DNA of 38,552 bases from Frankiaceae bacterium. Lineage in GTDB: Bacteria > Actinomycetota > Actinomycetes > JAFAQI01. This document shows positions 17,068 through 25,039 of the stretch, in pieces. Positions within the stretch are counted from its first letter, which is position 1. Each line of letters starts with the position of its first letter. The translations under genes were made by a program, and so were the position numbers. The stretch is from positions 1-38,552 of the forward strand of contig JAVEEG010000039.1 of NCBI GenBank assembly GCA_030840585.1, given 5' to 3'. The notes beneath the pieces are model-generated. The model was not told the DNA's origin. It worked only from the letters and a program-made list of their open reading frames with translations, and ran no database searches.

Positions 17068-18624
17068 GTGGACTTCTCTAAGCGGCTGTCCCGGGTAGCG
17101 GCAATCGCGACCTGGGGCGGAATCGCGCTGGCCTTGATCGGCGCGGTTGTGCTGCACCAGCGGCACGACACCGGCGTTCACCTGCACTTCGTGCCGTTCC
17201 TCGCCTGGCAAGGTCTCGCGATCCTCAACGGCCTCGCGCTCACCGTGTTGCCGACATTGCACGGTTTGAGCGAGCACGTACGCCGGCGGATCACGACGTA
17301 CCGCGTCTTCTTGTTGCTGTCCATCATGGTCGCGATCACCGGCGCCGCCTCGGTCAGCGGTGGCATCCGCGGGCCGTTCTGGGTCCTCTACCTGCCCAAC
17401 GTGCTGTTCGCCGCGTCGACGATGCGGCAGTGGCAGTCGGTACTGCTCGGCATGGTCGCCGGTGCCGGCGTCGTCGGCTCGTCCGCGATCGCGCACACCC
17501 TCGACATGAGTACGGCGGCCTGGTTCGTCCTCGTCGTACCGGTGTATCCGGCCATCGCCTGGTTCAACGGAACGCTCGCGTCGTCGGTATGGGCGATGCG
17601 CTCGCAAGCTCGGCAGGAACGCGACGAGCTGCAAGCTCGCGTCGCCGACCTGTCCCGCGAGTTGGCGAAGGCGGCCGAGGGCGACCTCACCGTGCAGCTC
17701 GGCGACGCCGACGGAAACCACGCGACCCTCGAAATGCTGACCGGCGCGTTCGGTCACACGTTGACGAACCTCCGTTCGCTGGTCGGTCAGATCCGCTCCG
17801 GCGGCGAACAAATCGGTGCGGCTGCTGGAGAATTGCTGGCTACGGCGGAAGAGCACGCGGCGTCGGCGACGCAGCAATCGTCGGCCGTGTCCGAGACGAC
17901 CTCGACGATCGAGGAGCTGGCCGCGACGGCCGCGCAGATCGCCGAGACCGCCGAAGCGGTTGCCCGCTATGCGGCCGAAACGTTGCGGCACGCGGAGGAA
18001 GGCCGGTCCGCGGTCGGTGCGTCGGTGTCCGCGATGGACACGATCGCCGAGCGGGTCGACTCGATCGCCGCGCGCACTCTCAGCCTCGGCGAGAAGTCGC
18101 AGGAGATCGGCCGCATCCTCGAAGTCATCAACGACCTCGCCGACCAGACCAACCTGCTCGCGCTGAACGCCGCGATCGAAGCGGCCCGCGCCGGCGAGCA
18201 CGGCCGCGGCTTCGCGGTCGTCGCATCCGAGGTGCGCAAGCTGGCCGAGCGGGCGCAGGAGTCGACCGGGCAGATTGCCGCGATCGTCGGTGAGATCCAG
18301 GCTGAGACCAACGCGACCATCATCGCGTCCGAAGAGGGCGCGAAAGAGGTCCGGACCGGCAGCGACCTCGCCCGCGGTGTCGTTGAGGCACTGGAGCGCA
18401 TCTCCGGCATGGTCGACGAAACGACGACCGCCGCAAAGGAGATCTCCATCGCGACCCAGCAGCAACGGTCCGCGTCGGATCAGGTCGTCGCGGCGATGAC
18501 CCAGGTGTCGGACGTGTCCCGGCAGTACGCGGTTGGGTCGAAGCAGGCCGCGGCCGCCGCCGCGCAGCTCAACGTCCTCGCCGCCGAACTCCGCGCGAGC
18601 ATCGCGCAATTCAAGGTCTCCTAG
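17068..18624 (+). CDS. Methyl-accepting chemotaxis protein with six-helix membrane sensor
   Basis: A 518-residue receptor. Six hydrophobic helices lie at about residues 11-29, 41-62, 79-97, 103-118, 124-143 and 150-171, with no sizeable periplasmic domain, so sensing must occur in or near the membrane. A HAMP-like segment ([13 protein letters not shown], about 201-213) leads to the signalling coiled coil. Its highly conserved tip, [20 protein letters not shown] and [16 protein letters not shown], starts near residue 355. Glu/Gln-rich stretches such as [18 protein letters not shown] could be methylated, but the C terminus lacks an NWETF-type CheR tether. The GTG start has AGGAGGG seven bases upstream. 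Confidence 0.9.
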   Translation: MDFSKRLSRVAAIATWGGIALALIGAVVLHQRHDTGVHLHFVPFLAWQGLAILNGLALTVLPTLHGLSEHVRRRITTYRVFLLLSIMVAITGAASVSGGIRGPFWVLYLPNVLFAASTMRQWQSVLLGMVAGAGVVGSSAIAHTLDMSTAAWFVLVVPVYPAIAWFNGTLASSVWAMRSQARQERDELQARVADLSRELAKAAEGDLTVQLGDADGNHATLEMLTGAFGHTLTNLRSLVGQIRSGGEQIGAAAGELLATAEEHAASATQQSSAVSETTSTIEELAATAAQIAETAEAVARYAAETLRHAEEGRSAVGASVSAMDTIAERVDSIAARTLSLGEKSQEIGRILEVINDLADQTNLLALNAAIEAARAGEHGRGFAVVASEVRKLAERAQESTGQIAAIVGEIQAETNATIIASEEGAKEVRTGSDLARGVVEALERISGMVDETTTAAKEISIATQQQRSASDQVVAAMTQVSDVSRQYAVGSKQAAAAAAQLNVLAAELRASIAQFKVS

Positions 18625-18649
18625 CCGAAGCCCGCTCGAACCCCCCGTC

Positions 18650-18704
18650 GAGTGTGACGTTGTTGGGCATTTTCGGGCCTTTTCAGCCCGAGAACGTCTC
18701 ACTC
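18650..18704. repeat. Intergenic inverted repeat, copy 2 (probable terminator)
   Basis: Arms 18650-18668 and 18686-18704 pair at 16 of 19 positions (one mismatch is a G-T wobble) around a 17-base loop. The repeat begins 26 bases after the first receptor gene. The outer part matches copy 1 (CGTCGAGTGTGACGTTGT) but the inner stem is different (GGGC/GCCC). It separates cheW-receptor 1 from receptor 2-cheA, so these are probably two transcripts. Confidence 0.75.
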
Positions 18705-18709
18705 AACCG

Positions 18710-18834
18710 GGAAGTGGGGCGGCTAGATGGCGCAGACGTTGTTGGTCCGTTCGCTGTAGTCGGTCGCTGATACAGCCGATATGTGCAACGGGGCAGGCAT
18801 CCGCCTGCCCGACTCCCCGCTGTCGGAGGGTGCG
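18710..18834 (+). promoter_or_regulatory. Leader of the second receptor operon, with hairpin
   Basis: This non-coding stretch holds a perfect 8-base hairpin, GGGCAGGC and GCCTGCCC (18791-18798 with 18803-18810, loop ATCC). CTCC at 18813-18816 could also pair with GGAG at 18825-18828 and hide the Shine-Dalgarno. GCCGATAT at 18775-18782 resembles the -10 half of a sigma-28/WhiG promoter, but no matching -35 was found. A riboswitch class was not recognised. Confidence 0.35.
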
Positions 18835-20607
18835 GTGAAGTTGTTCCGCGCGTCCGCGGCGGACATCGTCGGCGCCCTGCTGCTTCCCTCGCCCCGCGAC
18901 GGCCGGCACGACACGGTCGACGGAGTCGCTACGACGACGCCTACCCGAGAAGAGGTCGTCGCCGCGTTGCCGATGCAAGCCGCACCGGCGCAGCCGACCC
19001 CGCAGCCAGTCGACGAATCACTCGCCAACCCCGGCCCGGCGGTCACCCTCGACTACACCCACCAACTGCTTCGGGTCGCCCAGCTCGCGTCGGTCGGCGT
19101 ACTGCTGCTGATCAGCCTCGCCGCTGTCCTGTCGGCGCGCTACGGCGCCGGCGGCCTCGTCGTGCACGAGCTGCCACTCGCCGGCTGGGGTCTCGGCATG
19201 GCGCTGTCCGCGGTCGGGCTCGCCTCGCTCGCCACCGACCCGACGTCCGGCGCCGTTGCGTCCGCTCGGCAACGTGTCGGCGGCACCATGTTGATGGTCG
19301 CGCTGCTGGTGAGCGTGTCCGGCGTCGTGGCCAGTGCGGGCGGCGTCGCCGGCCCGGCCTGGGTGCTCGCCATGCCCGTAGTGCTGCTCGCCGGTGCGGT
19401 GCTCGGACCACTACTCGGCCTGTCCGTGGGCGCGGCCGCGGCGGCCGGCATCTATGCCGCCGCGGGCATCTCGCACACGCTCAACTACGCCGGTGCTGGC
19501 CGGCTCATCGTCATCCTCCCGGCCGTACCCGCGGCCGGCTGGGCCGCGGGCGCGTTCGGCCGGCTGGCCCGCGAGGCCGCCGTCGCCGCCGCCGAGCGCC
19601 GGGCCGCCCTCGAAGCCGACGTACGCCGGATGTCCGACGTACTCGCCGCCGTCGCGGACGGTGACCTCACCCGGGTACCCGCACCGGGTGACAGCGCCGA
19701 CCCGGTCGCGACGAGTCTTGCGGTCGTGTTCGCCGACACGTTGCTCGCGTTGCGTCGCCTGGTCCGGCAGATGGACACCGTCACCGGACAGCTCGCCGGC
19801 AACTCGGCCAACCTGGCCGCCACCGCCGAGCAGCACGTCACCGGCGTCGAGGCGCAGAGCGCCGCCGTGGCACAGACCACGAGCACGATCGAGGAGCTCG
19901 CGGCGACGGCGGGATCGATCGCCGAGATCGCGGTACGGGTCTCGCAGTTCGCCGGCAGCACCCGGCTCGACGTCGACTCCGGCGCCCGCGCCGTCGAGGA
20001 GACCAGCCTGGCGATGGATCGCATCTCCGCGCGGGTGGAGGAGTTGGCCGACCGCGCCGAGGGCTTGCGCGAGCGCATCGCGCGGGTCGGTCTGACGACA
20101 CAGGCGATCGACGAGCTCGCTCGCCGTACGACGATCCTCGCGGTGAACGCGTCGATCGAAGCCGCGCGTGCGGGCGAGCACGGGCACGGCTTTGCGACGG
20201 TCGCGAACGAGGTCAACTCACTCGCCGAACGGGCCCGTACGGCGACCGCACGGATCGCGAAGATCGTTGCCGAACTCGAACAGGGCGCGAGCGACACCGC
20301 GTCCGCTGGCCGCGAAGGCATCGCCGCGGTCGCGATCGGATCGGCCCGGCACGAAGATGTCGTCGAGTCGTTGGAACGGATCGCGTCGATGGTCGACCAC
20401 ACGACGCAGGCGTCGCGCGAGATCACCAACGCGACCCGGCAACAGCGCGGCGCTTCTGACGCCGTCGTCTCCGCGATGACATCGGTCACCGACGCGAGTG
20501 CGCGGCACCGTTCCGAGACCCACGGTCACGCCGCCGCAGCCAGCCGGTTGCGCGACCTCGCCGACGACCTGAGGGCAACACTCAGCCAGTTCAAGGTGGT
20601 GTCCTGA
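18835..20607 (+). CDS. Second methyl-accepting chemotaxis protein, paralogous six-helix sensor
   Basis: About 590 residues from GTG at 18835 (GGAGGG four bases upstream); an ATG at 18781 without a ribosome site would add 18. A cytoplasmic leader of about 75 residues precedes six helices (about residues 83-240). The element GGVAGPAWVLAMPVVLLAGA parallels [20 protein letters not shown] of the first receptor, showing one shared sensor fold. The HAMP-like VADGDLTRVPAPGD and the signalling tip [20 protein letters not shown] with ANEVNSLAERA follow. The tip deviates from the usual [10 protein letters not shown], so kinase contact may differ. The C-terminal SQFKVV resembles the first receptor. The stop overlaps the cheA start (TGATG). 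Confidence 0.88.
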   Translation: MKLFRASAADIVGALLLPSPRDGRHDTVDGVATTTPTREEVVAALPMQAAPAQPTPQPVDESLANPGPAVTLDYTHQLLRVAQLASVGVLLLISLAAVLSARYGAGGLVVHELPLAGWGLGMALSAVGLASLATDPTSGAVASARQRVGGTMLMVALLVSVSGVVASAGGVAGPAWVLAMPVVLLAGAVLGPLLGLSVGAAAAAGIYAAAGISHTLNYAGAGRLIVILPAVPAAGWAAGAFGRLAREAAVAAAERRAALEADVRRMSDVLAAVADGDLTRVPAPGDSADPVATSLAVVFADTLLALRRLVRQMDTVTGQLAGNSANLAATAEQHVTGVEAQSAAVAQTTSTIEELAATAGSIAEIAVRVSQFAGSTRLDVDSGARAVEETSLAMDRISARVEELADRAEGLRERIARVGLTTQAIDELARRTTILAVNASIEAARAGEHGHGFATVANEVNSLAERARTATARIAKIVAELEQGASDTASAGREGIAAVAIGSARHEDVVESLERIASMVDHTTQASREITNATRQQRGASDAVVSAMTSVTDASARHRSETHGHAAAASRLRDLADDLRATLSQFKVVS

Positions 20608-22760
20608 TGTCCTGGGCCGACGATCCCGAGTTGCTCGCGACGTTCCGGGCCGAGGTCGAGGAACGGGTCGCGTCGCTGTCCGCCGGGCTGTTGCAGTTGG
20701 AGACCCACCCGTCGCCGCGGCAGGTCGTCGCCGGGTTGTTCCGCGACGCGCACACGGTCAAGGGATCCGCGCGGATGCTGGGACTTTCCGGCGTCCTCGC
20801 GGTCGCGCACCGGTGTGAGGATCTGCTCGGCGCGTTGCGCGACGGCCGGTTGCCGGTCCGTCCCGATGTCATCTCGGTGCTGCTCGCCGCGTGCGACGGC
20901 ATGACGAACTCGTTGCCCGGCCTCGAGGATCCGGTCCCAGACGAACACCTGACCGCTCTCGCCGATGCGCTCGAACGGGTGCTCGCCGGCGACGAGGCGG
21001 TCGACGTACCGCATTGGGAGCCGGCCGCGCCGCTGGTCGACGACGACGATTACGACACCAGGCACCGATCCGGTGACTCGGTGCGGGTCGCGACCACGAA
21101 GGTCTACGAGCTGCTCGACGTGGTCGGCGAGGCCGAGCTCGACGCGCGCCGGGTCGAGCGAGCAAGTGCCGCGCTCGACACCGTGACGGCCGAGCAGTCA
21201 CGGTGGCTACGAACGCTGCGCGACGCCGTGGCCGATGCGGGCCCTGACACGCAGTTGGCGTTGAACCGGTTGCTCGCGCTCGGCGACCAATTGACCGGCG
21301 CGGCCCGCGATCTGCGCGAACTCGTCGACGACGCGCACGGCCGGCTGGCGCAGGTACGTGACGGTGCGATGGGCCTGGCGATGGTGCCGGTACGGCGCGT
21401 TGTCGCCGGCCTGCCGCGGGTCGTTCGCGACGTCGCCGCGACGGGCGGCAAGGACGTCGAGTTGCGTCTCGTCGGCGAGGACGTCGAGCTCGACAAGCAG
21501 GTGCTCGACGGTGTCTCCGATGCGCTCAAGCATCTGGTCGTGAACGCGGTCGACCATGGTTGCGAGTCCGCCGAGGATCGGGTCGCCGCTGGCAAGCCGC
21601 CGCGCGCGGTCGTCACGGTCACCGCGCGATCGTCCGGCGGGACCGTCGTACTCGACGTCAGTGACGACGGTGCCGGCATCGACGAAGACGCGCTGCGTGC
21701 CGTGGCGATCCGCCGTGGGCTGCTGCCGAGCGATACGACACTGTCCGGTCCGGCGCTGTGGCAGTTGCTGTTCCAGCCCGCGCTGTCGACCAGCACCGAA
21801 GTCACCGAGACATCCGGTCGCGGCGTCGGCCTCGACGTAGTGCGAACGGCGGTCGAGTCACTCGGCGGTGCGGTCGACGTGTCGTCGACACCGGGCGCCG
21901 GTACGACGTTCACGCTGACGTTGCCGGTCACGCTCGGCGTGCTGCGTTGCCTCATCGCTCGGGTCGGCAACGAGCGCTATGCGCTGCCGGTGCCTGGCGT
22001 GGTCGAGTCGGTGTCGCTGAAGGACGCGACAGTGCACGCGCTCGCCGGCAGCCCGGTCGTCGTGCGGCACGGCGCGACACTGCCGCTGCTCGACCTCGGT
22101 GCCGCGCTCGGCGTCACTGGCGAGCGGGAGCCGCGGGCCGCAGTCGTCGTCCGGCACGCGGACCGCCAGGTCGCGTGGGCGGTCGACCGGCTCGAAGGCG
22201 AGCTGGAACTCGTGGTCAAGGATCTCGGCCCGTTCCTCGGCCGGCTGCCGCTGATCAGCGGCGCGACGATCGACGGCGACGGCACCGTCTTGTGCCTCGT
22301 CGACCTGCGCCAGCTGGCCACTGTCACCACCGCTTCGGTGGCGCTGCCGGCCATTACGGCGGAGGCACCCGGGCGGGAGCCGGTCGGCCGCAAGCCGCGG
22401 GTGCTCGTCGTTGAGGACTCGGTCGGCGTCCGTGAACTCGAGCGGGTGATCCTCGAAGGCGCCGGTTACGAAGTGGTGACCGCGGTCGACGGTCTCGACG
22501 GCGCGTCCCGGCTCACCGGTGACCCCGCCGACCTCGTCGTTTCCGACGTCGAGATGCCCGGCATGGACGGTTACACGTTGACTCGCACGATCCGCCGTAC
22601 CCGCGGTTGGGAGCAGGTCCCGGTCGTCATCATGACCTCGCGCGGCAGCGAGGATGACCAGCGTGCTGGACTGGACGCCGGCGCGAGCGCGTACTTGCTG
22701 AAGACCGAGTTCGACCAGAACCAGCTCGTCGAGACGGTACGACGTCTCATCGGGCGTTAG
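20607..22760 (+). CDS. cheA: Chemosensory histidine kinase CheA with C-terminal receiver (CheA-REC hybrid)
   Basis: 717 residues. The Hpt domain has the phosphorylated His49 in FRDAHTVKGSARMLG. After about 100 residues without a recognisable P2 (CheY-binding) domain come the dimerisation helices and the ATPase, with N-box HLVVNAVDHG, G1 DVSDDGAGID and G2 SGRGVGLDVV. A CheW-like regulatory domain follows (LGVLRCLIARVGNERYALPV onward). A receiver domain at about 594-717 has acidic pocket VEDS, phospho-acceptor Asp647 in SDVEMPGMDGY and Lys in YLLKTEFD. A fused receiver can act as phosphate sink or output. The ATG overlaps the receptor stop, and the REC-GAF gene follows 11 bases later. Confidence 0.93.
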   Translation: MSWADDPELLATFRAEVEERVASLSAGLLQLETHPSPRQVVAGLFRDAHTVKGSARMLGLSGVLAVAHRCEDLLGALRDGRLPVRPDVISVLLAACDGMTNSLPGLEDPVPDEHLTALADALERVLAGDEAVDVPHWEPAAPLVDDDDYDTRHRSGDSVRVATTKVYELLDVVGEAELDARRVERASAALDTVTAEQSRWLRTLRDAVADAGPDTQLALNRLLALGDQLTGAARDLRELVDDAHGRLAQVRDGAMGLAMVPVRRVVAGLPRVVRDVAATGGKDVELRLVGEDVELDKQVLDGVSDALKHLVVNAVDHGCESAEDRVAAGKPPRAVVTVTARSSGGTVVLDVSDDGAGIDEDALRAVAIRRGLLPSDTTLSGPALWQLLFQPALSTSTEVTETSGRGVGLDVVRTAVESLGGAVDVSSTPGAGTTFTLTLPVTLGVLRCLIARVGNERYALPVPGVVESVSLKDATVHALAGSPVVVRHGATLPLLDLGAALGVTGEREPRAAVVVRHADRQVAWAVDRLEGELELVVKDLGPFLGRLPLISGATIDGDGTVLCLVDLRQLATVTTASVALPAITAEAPGREPVGRKPRVLVVEDSVGVRELERVILEGAGYEVVTAVDGLDGASRLTGDPADLVVSDVEMPGMDGYTLTRTIRRTRGWEQVPVVIMTSRGSEDDQRAGLDAGASAYLLKTEFDQNQLVETVRRLIGR

Positions 22761-22771
22761 GAGTCGAGACC

Positions 22772-23734
22772 ATGCCGACCGTCGTGATCGCCGACGACAG
22801 CCCCACGCTGCGCCGCATCGTGTCGTCCGTGCTGACCCGCGACGGGTTCGACGTCGTACAGGCAGAGGACGGCGTCGAGGCGGTGCAGGCCGTGCTCCGG
22901 ACGATGCCGGACGCGGTCGTGCTCGACGTGCAGATGCCGCGGGTCTCCGGTTACGTCGCCGCGCGGTTGCTGAAGGACGACTGGCAGACCGCGGACATCC
23001 CGGTGGTGCTGCTCACTTCATTGGACGCGGCCAGCGATCGCTACTGGGGCGCGCACGCCGGTGCGGATCGCTACCTCACCAAGGACTTCGAGGCACCGCA
23101 GCTCGTCGAAGCCGTTCGCGAGACGATCGCGGCCGGCGAGGCGGCCCGCGGTGGCCGGCCGGCGTTGCGGCCGGATCCCGTTGAGTTGTCCGCCGACGAC
23201 GTCATGTCGCGGGTCTGCGATTTGCTCGACCGCAAGCTGTTCGAGACACAGGTCGCCGCGGACGTGACCTCGCTCGCCGCGACGACGCACGGGTTCGAGC
23301 ACACCGTCGCCGGAATCCTCGACATCCTCAAGCGATTCGTCGACTACGACCTCGCCTCGGTGCTGCTGCTCGAAGAGCGGACGGCGTACGTCGGTGTCGC
23401 GCAGGGTACGTCGCAACAGCACTACACCGAGCACGTGACCGCGGTCGCCGATGCGGTGACACAAGCCAGCGGCATCGAGGTCACCGTGAACGGTCTCGAC
23501 GTGAAGCTCGCCGATGTCGACGAGCTGCTCGGTGAGGACGACGAGGCGCGGATGTCGACGTTCCTGTCGATGCCGTTGAAAGGTCACGGCGGGCGGATCG
23601 TCGGGCTGCTCGCATTGTCGAGCGGCAGCAAGAACGCGTTCGGCGAGACCGCGCTCGCGACCCTGCGGCTGATCGATGGCCCGGCCGCGATCGTCATCGA
23701 CAACGCGCGGCTCGCGCAGGTACGCGCGACCTGA
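22772..23734 (+). CDS. REC-GAF response regulator
   Basis: 320 residues. The receiver domain (1-120) has ADDS at 7-10, Asp52 in VVLDVQMPRVSGY, Thr in LLTSLDAA and Lys in RYLTKDFE. A helical linker (VMSRVCDLLDRKLFETQVAADV) connects to a GAF-type domain at about 165-318 (FEHTVAGILDILKRFVDYDLAS through RLIDGPAAIVIDNARLAQ). No DNA-binding, GGDEF, EAL or HPt output domain is present, so the output is probably protein or ligand binding by GAF. AGGAG nine bases before ATG supports the start. As the last gene of the cheA operon it is the likely phosphorylation target. Confidence 0.88.
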   Translation: MPTVVIADDSPTLRRIVSSVLTRDGFDVVQAEDGVEAVQAVLRTMPDAVVLDVQMPRVSGYVAARLLKDDWQTADIPVVLLTSLDAASDRYWGAHAGADRYLTKDFEAPQLVEAVRETIAAGEAARGGRPALRPDPVELSADDVMSRVCDLLDRKLFETQVAADVTSLAATTHGFEHTVAGILDILKRFVDYDLASVLLLEERTAYVGVAQGTSQQHYTEHVTAVADAVTQASGIEVTVNGLDVKLADVDELLGEDDEARMSTFLSMPLKGHGGRIVGLLALSSGSKNAFGETALATLRLIDGPAAIVIDNARLAQVRAT

Positions 23735-23751
23735 CGGCTAGCCTCGGTTGC

Positions 23752-24252
23752 GTGCTCGACCCGCGCGGTCTCGATCGATCGCGGTTCCGGCACGTCATGA
23801 GTCAGTACGCCACTGGCATCACGGTGGTGTCCACGGTGGTCGACGGCCGGCGGCACGGCCTCACCGTCAACTCGTTCGCCTCGCTGTCACTGCAACCGTT
23901 GCTGGCGATGTTCGGCTGTGCGCTGGACGCGGCGCTGCACGAGCCGTTGTCGCGGTCCGGCACGTGGGCCGTCTCGGTGCTGGCCGCGGACCAGCAGCCG
24001 GCCGCGGCGTACTTCGCCACCCGCGAGCGACCGGGTCCAGCCGGAACGGATCAGTTCGACGGCTGGCCCTGCCGGCCGGGCCCGGTTACCGGGGCACCGC
24101 TGCTCGACGGTGCGCTCGCGTGGATGGAGCTGCGCACCTGGGCGACGTACGCGGGCGGCGACCACACGATCGTCGTCGGTGAAGTCGTGAGCATGGAAGT
24201 GGGGCCGGAGCGGCCGCCGTTGCTGTATTTCCGCAGCGATTACCGCGCTTAG
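23752..24252 (+). CDS. Flavin reductase-like (FMN-binding split-barrel) protein
   Basis: 166 residues of the flavin reductase domain family, NAD(P)H:flavin oxidoreductases that feed reduced flavin to monooxygenases. FRHVMSQYATGITVVSTVVDG and HGLTVNSFASLSLQPLLAMF are the conserved N-terminal blocks (family pattern GLTxNSFxSxSLxPPL). SRSGTWAVSVLAADQQPAAAYFA and GDHTIVVGEVVSME follow in the expected places. The usual P before LL is a Q here (LQPLL). No monooxygenase partner lies next door. The GTG at 23752 begins 17 bases after the REC-GAF stop, so read-through from that operon is possible. Confidence 0.85.
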   Translation: MLDPRGLDRSRFRHVMSQYATGITVVSTVVDGRRHGLTVNSFASLSLQPLLAMFGCALDAALHEPLSRSGTWAVSVLAADQQPAAAYFATRERPGPAGTDQFDGWPCRPGPVTGAPLLDGALAWMELRTWATYAGGDHTIVVGEVVSMEVGPERPPLLYFRSDYRA

Positions 24253-24293
24253 GGCGCCCGTTTCGCGACACTCCGCCGGCAATCTCGGCGCTC

Positions 24294-24707
24294 ATGCGCC
24301 GCACATGGTGCAGTTACGTCGTGCAGGCGAGTGCGTTTCGGGTGGAAGTGATCCGGTTCAGCCTGCTCGTCACGTTGACCGTCGCGTTGCTCAGCGTCGC
24401 GATCCGGTTGGCCGCGGACAACGATTCGCACTCGTCGCGACCGAACGCGCAACCGGCGCCGCGCACGACGACATCGGCGCCGGTCAACTCCACCGCACCG
24501 TCGACCAGTACACCGGCGGCCAGTACGCCGACGGCCAGTACGCCGGCTGCGACGCCTGGTGGTGGTGGCGGTTCCGGATCGGCAGGCGAGACCGGCGCGC
24601 AGCCGGTGCTCCCGGTCACCGGTTACGACGACGCGATGAAGTTGCTGGCGTTGTCGATGGTGCTCATCGGTGGCGGTGCGTTCACCGTGCGCGCATCGCG
24701 TCGCTGA
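24294..24707 (+). CDS. Small LPXTG-type sortase-anchored surface protein
   Basis: 137 residues with a cell-wall-anchoring layout. A hydrophobic N-terminal segment (about 21-42, IRFSLLVTLTVALLSVAIRLA) looks like a signal peptide or anchor. A Ser/Thr/Pro/Ala/Gly spacer follows. LPVTG is at residues 106-110, then a helix (AMKLLALSMVLIGGGAFTV) and the basic tail RASRR. Sortase would cut between T and G and link the protein to peptidoglycan. The exposed part is only a spacer of about 60 residues, so it is more a wall-anchored stalk than an enzyme. No sortase gene is in the window. The start is uncertain because no clear Shine-Dalgarno precedes ATG 24294. Confidence 0.75.
   Translation: MRRTWCSYVVQASAFRVEVIRFSLLVTLTVALLSVAIRLAADNDSHSSRPNAQPAPRTTTSAPVNSTAPSTSTPAASTPTASTPAATPGGGGGSGSAGETGAQPVLPVTGYDDAMKLLALSMVLIGGGAFTVRASRR
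24505..24549 (+). repeat. 15-base tandem repeat, three copies, in the LPVTG spacer
   Basis: Three adjacent 15-base units beginning CCAGTACRCCG encode an STPAA/STPTA-type pentapeptide repeat. The unit keeps the reading frame, so copy number can change by slippage without breaking the protein. Confidence 0.8.
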
Positions 24708-24708
24708 C

Positions 24709-25038
24709 CTACTTCTGGATGCACGACCTCGGCTGGTTCCCGAGCGCGCAGTTGTGGTGGTAGCCGCGCGGCAAGTAGAAGTACAACGCCACGACAGACG
24801 CGAGGATCGCGACGATCCCGGTCACCACGCCGGCGATCGCGTGACTGCGGTTGGTCGCGATGCCGCGCTTCGCCCTACTCGCGCCGATGAACCCGAAGAT
24901 GACCGCCAGCAGCCCGCAGATGAACCCGCCGATCACGGTGATCACCAGCACGAGCCCGACGATGCCGAGCACCATCGCCGCCGTACCGAGTCCGTTCTGC
25001 GGCGGCGCCGAACCAGGTGCGACGTACTGATCGCTCAT
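24709..25038 (-). CDS. DUF4190-type two-helix membrane protein
   Basis: 109 residues: a polar N terminus (MSDQYVAPGSAPPQ), then [20 protein letters not shown] and a long hydrophobic hairpin with the DUF4190 hallmark GLLAVIFGFIGASRAKRG, followed by HAIAGVVTGIVAILASVVAL. Function is unknown for the family, though members often occur with proline/glycine-rich cytoplasmic tails. It is the downstream member of a tandem pair with the gene at 25040. Both end in short Cys-containing tails (NCALGNQPRSC here). The gap to the upstream paralogue is a single base, so they are cotranscribed. Confidence 0.8.
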   Translation of the reverse strand: MSDQYVAPGSAPPQNGLGTAAMVLGIVGLVLVITVIGGFICGLLAVIFGFIGASRAKRGIATNRSHAIAGVVTGIVAILASVVALYFYLPRGYHHNCALGNQPRSCIQK

Positions 25039-25039
25039 G

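Noticed and set aside
18775-18782. GCCGATAT as a sigma-28/WhiG promoter for the chemosensory operon
   Set aside because: Only the -10 half matches. No TAAA-like -35 lies at 15-16 bases upstream.
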